From Reclinomonas americana ATCC 50394 (taxonomy: Eukaryota; Jakobida; Jakobea; Jakobida), in the NCBI GenBank assembly GCA_048213135.1, contig PS015389.1, forward strand, positions 125,572-147,268: 21,697 nucleotides of DNA, in the 5' to 3' direction. Within the stretch, counting starts at the first letter, position 1. Each line of letters begins with the position of its first letter. Below, one piece after another: positions 17,641 through 21,697 of the stretch. The translations under genes and the position numbers were made by a program. The notes below the pieces were generated by a model. The model worked only from the letters and a program-made list of their open reading frames with translations. It had not been told where the DNA came from and did not search any database.

Positions 17641-18475
17641 CAACTACGCGCCCTGCATCTACCCGCAGAAGCTGGCGCAGATGGACGGCCTCGACCAGGT
17701 GCTGTGGTTGTACGACTACGACCACAAGATCACCGAAGTCGGCACGATGAACCTGTTCTTCTTCATCATCAACGAGGCCGGTGCGTTTTCTTGAAGGGTT
17801 GCTTCTCTTGCCCTTCTCTATTGCTGTGGTTTGGAGTTTGTGTAACCGTGTCTCACGCGTTTCCCTCCTCCTGCGCGCAGGTGAGCGTGAGTTGGTGACC
17901 GCCCCGCTGGATGACATCATCCTGCCCGGAGTCACTCGCGACACGGTACTAAGGCTGTGCCGCCAGTGGAACGAGTTCAAGGTGACAGAGCGCTACCTGA
18001 ACATGGGCGAGCTGATTGACCTGCACTCGAAGGGCCGAGTTGTGTGATGAAATGCAGGCCGCTGCCTCTCTTTCTTGTTTCCTCTGACATGTCTGTTTTG
18101 TCGCCGCCTCAGGTTCTCGAGTCCTTTGGCGCTGGCACGGCGGCCATTATCGCTCCAGTCGAGGGTGTCAAGTTCGAGGACAAGGTGCGTGAGAGAGAGA
18201 GAGAGGAGGGACAGAGTGTTGAAAAGGGCCGGATGCTCTCCTGTGTCCCTTTCCTCCATTCTTTTTCGTTGCTTCCCTATTCCTTGCCCTCTCCCTATCC
18301 TCCTTGTCACCACTCAGCTCCTCTTTTTTTCGCTCCGCCTTTTTGCCTTTTTCTCCTCTCGTGCCCCCTCCTCAATTCCCTCTTCCGCCGCTTCCAACAC
18401 TCTCACACGTTCTTATTTTACCTTTCCTCCATACTTTACTTTCTTCACGCTCACACTCTCTTCTCTCTCCTTCTC

Positions 18476-18510
<35 letters not shown>

Positions 18511-19139
18511 GTCTCTGCTACCGCTTCAGATCTGCCGTTCGTCTCCCTTCCCTTTGCCTTTGTGTTTCATTCTCCCCTTCTCATTCCGCTTCTTGCCGCT
18601 TCCTCCCTTTTCCCTGTCCGCCCTCGTTCCCCTTTCCTATCCTCCTTTCCCTTCCCCGTCTTCCCCTCGCTCACCCCCTTCGCCCTCCATTCCCTTTCCC
18701 ATCCTCCTTTCCCTTCCCCGCCCTCCTTTCCCTTTCGCGCCCTCCTCTCCCTCTCCCGTCCTCCTCTCCCTCTCTTGCCCTCCTTCCCCTTGCTTCCCCT
18801 TCCTTCCCCTTCCCTTTCTCCTTCCTCTTCCCCTCCTCTCCTTCCCCTTCCCGTCCTTCCCCTTCCCGGCCTTCCCCTTCCCCGTCCTCCTCTCCCCTCG
18901 CTCACCCTTCCCCTTTCGGCCCCCCTTCGTCTCGCAGTACATGCAATTCCCGCTGGACCCCGAGAACCCGAAGGCCGGAGCTGGCCCGCTGGCTAAGCGT
19001 CTGACCAAGACCATTCTCGACATTCAGGTGCGACACCCTTTTCCTCTCGTGTGAGTTTCCCATCGTGCATCTCCCTCACGCCGTCACTATTGTGCAGTAC
19101 GGCCGCACGCCGAGCGAGTGGTCCGTTCTGATCAACTAA
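17641..19139 (+). CDS. Branched-chain amino acid aminotransferase, C-terminal half (5' missing)
   Basis: Exons 17641-17780, 17881-18038 (or 18041), 18113-18184, 18938-19027, 19098-19139 (TAA). This class IV PLP-dependent enzyme interconverts leucine, isoleucine and valine with their 2-oxo acids. Recognisable blocks in order are [30 protein letters not shown] (the family signature), [44 protein letters not shown] and the C-terminal [13 protein letters not shown]. About 167 residues are present; the family is usually 350-400, and the segment with the PLP-binding lysine is not in the window. The first visible exon starts at the NYAP block, so earlier exons lie in or beyond the 20-N gap. Ending exon 2 at 18038 gives GRVLESFG, which matches the family spacing better than the 3-base longer option. 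Whether it is mitochondrial or cytosolic cannot be told. Confidence 0.92.
18185..18937 (+). repeat. C/T-rich intron of BCAT with CT microsatellite and CCCTTCCCC repeats
   Basis: A 753-bp intron, almost all pyrimidine. It has a CT microsatellite at about 18470-18512 and many degenerate CCTTTCCCTTCCCCGCCCTC-like units from 18600 to 18900. It holds open in several frames for over 300 codons purely through composition. Confidence 0.9.
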
Positions 19140-19837
19140 GCCGCACGCCCGGCTTCCTTTGTGTGCAAACTCGTCATGCGTGTGATTCCTGTTGCACAAG
19201 TTATTTCTGCTGTGTATCGCGTACCAACGCGGACGGGGCTTTGGTTTTCCCACGGCTTCAAGGCGCACAGCTTGACCCATTCATTTTTCCTGCACTTCGT
19301 GTGTGTGTTCCTTTAGTGGTGGTTGTCTGCTCCCTTCCACCCTTGTTTTCCAGGTCCCGCACAGTGTTGGCTTGTTTTTTCTTTCATTTCAGTTTTTTTG
19401 ATGTGATGGTGGCACCAAGAATTTGTTCACTTTTTGTGCCTTTCATCACCTCTCGCTGTTGTTTCCTCTGTTATCATTTTGCTTCGACTTGTCTTTTGAG
19501 CTTTTTTTGCGGTGGTTCTCGGTAGTGGTGGTGGTGGTGGTGGTTCTCGGTAGTGGTGGTGGTGGTGGTGTTGAGGATGATGACGATGTGTGTGTGCGAC
19601 TCGTGTGTGGAAGTCGAGTCGCATAGGTTTATTCATCTGTCATTCAGCTTGCGTGTGTATGGTTCTATTTGTGTATGCTACGAGGTGGTGGATGTGAGAC
19701 GCAATGAGTGAAGATGGTTGGTTTGGTAATTGAGAATGATTGACTTGATAGTCCTTAGCAATGTCAGGAATGGTGGGCGACAGGAGACCAGGGAATCTGC
19801 TGCGGTGGTGACTGGTTCGCCACCATACTTGTGCGCC
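19140..19837 (+). other. 3' flank of BCAT with GGT-rich repeat
   Basis: T-rich non-coding sequence follows the BCAT stop. At 19511-19570 a 28-bp unit (GGTTCTCGGTAGTGGTGGTGG...) occurs twice in tandem. I see no convincing ORF, RNA gene or clear polyadenylation signal. Confidence 0.6.
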
Positions 19838-20345
19838 GTACCCTGCGCAGCGAGGTGCACGGGAGACCAGGATGTGCAAAAGAACAGACCACGCTTGAAC
19901 GTCTACATCTTGCGCAGCGAGGTCTTCCTTGCCGTCGATCCATCACCACGACTTACAGGGCGGATCAGGAGGCAGCAAAAGCCGTGCTGAACAAGTAGAA
20001 GTCTCGGCTTCGTTCTGCCACCAAACGCCCATCGGGATGCTTCTGCGGTATCCTGCAGCGAGGTCATTCATATCGTCGATCCATCACCACGACTTGCACG
20101 GGACACCAGGAGGCAGCAAAAGCCGTGCTGAACAAGTAGAAGTCTCGGCTTCGTTCTGCCACCAAACGTCCACCGGGATACTTGTGCGGAGTCCTGCAGC
20201 GAGGTCTTCCATGTCGTCGATCCATCACCACGACTTGGCAGGGAGAGCAAGAAGTAGAAGAGGACGTCCGGTTTGCAACCCTTGGCTTCGTTCTGCCACC
20301 GCAACGCCCAGCGCCGTACCCTGTGCCGCGAGGTCACGGAGAGCA
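19838..20345. repeat. 141-bp tandem repeat, about 3.5 copies
   Basis: CGATCCATCACCACGACTT occurs at 19936, 20077 and 20218, exactly 141 bp apart. CCTGC(A/G)CAGCGAGGT, GGCAGCAAAAGCCGTGCTGA and CGGCTTCGTTCTGCCACC recur with the same period. The two middle copies are most alike; flanking copies are shortened and diverged. As 141 is a multiple of 3, frames stay open on both strands (plus 19929-20375, minus 20532-20068). Coding is not established. Confidence 0.9.
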
Positions 20346-20473
20346 GGAAGCCGTGAAAACCGTCCAATATGGTGAACAATGACAAATCTTGCCATCTGAG
20401 CTGCTTGCGCGGGCAGGAAAGTTGCCGAGCACTCTGTCGATAGTGATCAACGCACGACAGAAAGCAATACCGT

Positions 20474-20993
20474 TCACTCCTCTCCGTCTTCCTCGTCCTC
20501 CTCCTGCACCAACTCCTCCAGCATGTCGTCATACGACGGCTCCATCAGCACACCATCCTCCACCGCCAGCTCCTCCTGCTGCTGCATCGCATCCTCACCC
20601 ACCTCGACATCCTCCAGCACCATGCCGCGTCGCCCACCGCGCGCCTGCTGTTGCTGCCGACCCTGCGCTCCCCCAGCACCATCCTGCACAGGCGGCGGTG
20701 CTCCCGGAATCGGAGGCAACACCGCCGTCAGCTCCTTGTAGACGGCCGGCAAGAAGCGACCCAACACCCACGCCACCTCCGCGTCCGTCAGCGAACGCGG
20801 CATGCCCGGTGGTGTCGGTGGTGCGCGTCCTCCCCCACGAGGCGGCACAGCCCCGCGTCCGCCCCTGGGTGGAGTGCGTTGGCCCATGGGTCCACCCGGT
20901 GGTGGAGGTGGAGGTGGTGGAGGTGGAGGCGGTGGAGGAGGAGGAGGTCCCTGGAGAAGGGTGAGTGCATGCGCACAAGAAAAAGAGAGAAGT

Positions 20994-21028
<35 letters not shown>

Positions 21029-21390
21029 GAGAGAAAGAGAAGGGAGGGAGAGAAAGAGAAGGGAGGGAGAGAGAGAGAGTGAGACAGACAGACAGACAGA
21101 CAGAGAGAGAGAGACAGACAGACAGAGAGACAGAGAGAGAGCACGCATACCGCAGCCACGTCCGACAGCACCACTGTTGCTTCCTCATCGAGTTCCAGTC
21201 CACGGAGCAGCGCTGTGCACATTAGCAAGTGAGAGAGTGCGCGTGCGAGAGAGAGACACACACACAAAGACAGTGCACCTTTTGATCGCTGATCCTGATC
21301 TGCAACACTCACAGCCGCCTGTGCATGTGCTACTGACACCAGCACAAGCAGTGTGAGAGAGAAAAGCCCGAGAAGGGCTCGACCTCTCAT
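20474..21390 (-). CDS. Secreted proline-rich protein with acidic C-terminus, unknown family
   Basis: Three exons, 21390-21279, 21212-21151 and 20950-20474, join in phase to 216 residues. The start is chosen because residues 1 to about 24 form a clear signal peptide (MRGRALLGLFSLTLLVLVSV then AHAQ). The mature part has a short acidic/hydrophobic segment (GLELDEEATVVLSD), 17 consecutive prolines, an Arg/Gly/Pro-rich stretch (QRTPPRGGRGAVPP), a potentially folded helix (SLTDAEVAWVLGRFLPAVYK), a QQQQ tract and a strongly acidic tail (MLEELVQEEDEEDGEE). No domain is recognised. It is likely secreted or cell-surface. It ends about 330 bp from the last BCAT-side tandem repeat unit start, and another minus-strand gene ends only 100 bp upstream of its ATG. 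Confidence 0.78.
20995..21142. repeat. GA and GACA microsatellites in intron 2 of the secreted-protein gene
   Basis: GAGAGA runs, GAGAAAGAGAAGGGAGG units and a (GACA)n stretch at 21081-21125 fill the intron 20951-21150. It is pyrimidine-rich on the gene's sense strand. Confidence 0.9.
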
Positions 21391-21490
21391 GCGGAAAGCA
21401 ACACAAGTCGCGCGCGAGCAATATCCACGCATTTGCATGATTGTGCGAGAAAAGGTTGTTTCTTTTCTGCTTTACTTTTTTTTGGTTGCC

Positions 21491-21596
21491 TCACAACTCC
21501 ATTGTGAATCCTCCCAGTGTGTCGCGCAGCTGGCGCACCTTTGCCAGTGCTTGCACAGCGGTGGGACGAACCGAGCCCATGGTCATTGTCATGCAT
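21491..21596 (-). CDS. Last exon of an unidentified minus-strand gene
   Basis: After acceptor ACGAGCAG (exon from 21596 downward), a frame runs about 34 codons to TGA at 21493-21491, reading MTMTMGSVRPTAVQALAKVR then QLRDTLGGFTMEL. The composition is that of a soluble helical protein. The family cannot be identified from so little. Upstream is a CT-rich intron on the sense strand. An alternative is that one of the in-exon ATGs starts a tiny protein. Confidence 0.5.
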
Positions 21597-21630
21597 CTGC
21601 TCGTTGATTTCAGCAAAGAGAGCAAGAGGG

Positions 21631-21636
<6 letters not shown>

Positions 21637-21674
<38 letters not shown>
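21637..21674. repeat. GA microsatellite
   Basis: About 18 GA dinucleotides in the presumed intron upstream of the exon at 21491-21596; it is a CT polypyrimidine run on the minus strand. Confidence 0.95.
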
Positions 21675-21677
<3 letters not shown>

Positions 21678-21697
21678 AGTACTCTGACATACACACA

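Noticed and set aside
18044-19054. A 336-codon plus-strand frame rich in Pro, Ser, Leu and Phe
   Set aside because: It is the pyrimidine-rich BCAT intron between two exons with matching phase and family-matching sequence.
1-21697. tRNA, rRNA or known small RNA genes
   Set aside because: I searched by eye for tRNA box motifs and conserved rRNA segments on both strands and found nothing convincing; a covariance-model scan would be decisive.

Overview
The window is nuclear DNA from a eukaryote. Every gene that can be followed is split by GT-AG introns whose phases close exactly, exons are GC-rich, and introns are full of simple and tandem repeats. There are no operons or bacterial signals. Small intergenic distances, a secreted lipopolysaccharide-deacylating enzyme and a nuclease-kinase of the type found in protists and early-branching fungi suggest a free-living, perhaps bacteria-eating, unicellular eukaryote. 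The lineage cannot be named from the sequence. Three runs of N (7745-8659, 13494-13987, 17555-17574) interrupt the assembly.

Left block (1-6880). The 3' part of an ADP-ribosylglycohydrolase-type gene (+, 155-1757, eight visible exons) runs tail to tail into a complete nine-exon acyloxyacyl hydrolase gene (AOAH, -, 6880 to 1729). The two coding ends overlap by 29 bp. AOAH has a signal peptide, a saposin B domain with all six cysteines and a GDSL-type hydrolase domain with its catalytic motifs. Four of its introns carry four different repeat arrays.

Middle block (6881-14114) looks like an accessory region. It holds a decayed direct duplicate of the AOAH promoter and start, coding-like relics, two gap-truncated ORFs, and an eleven-exon gene (+, 9187-13020). 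That gene encodes a predicted 769-residue protein with a nuclear localisation signal, a PD-(D/E)XK nuclease-like domain and a protein kinase-like domain. This layout recalls the Crinkler/RHS-type effector class and is the most interesting object in the window. Long hairpins and an unidentified gene that spans the second gap follow it.

Right block (14115-21697). A 400-residue repeat-containing protein of unknown family (+, 14531-17255) has a first coding exon consisting only of ATG. It is followed by the 3' half of a branched-chain amino acid aminotransferase gene (+, 17641-19139), whose 5' half is probably lost in a 20-N gap. Next come a 141-bp tandem repeat (about 19838-20345), a three-exon gene for a secreted proline-rich/acidic protein (-, 21390 to 20474) and the last exon of another minus-strand gene (21596 to 21491).

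Across the window, introns are pyrimidine-rich on the transcribed gene's sense strand, so purine or pyrimidine bias alone reports gene orientation. Apart from the AOAH/ADP-ribosylglycohydrolase overlap, nothing links the genes functionally. The window looks like an ordinary compact protist locus with one effector-like insertion region.
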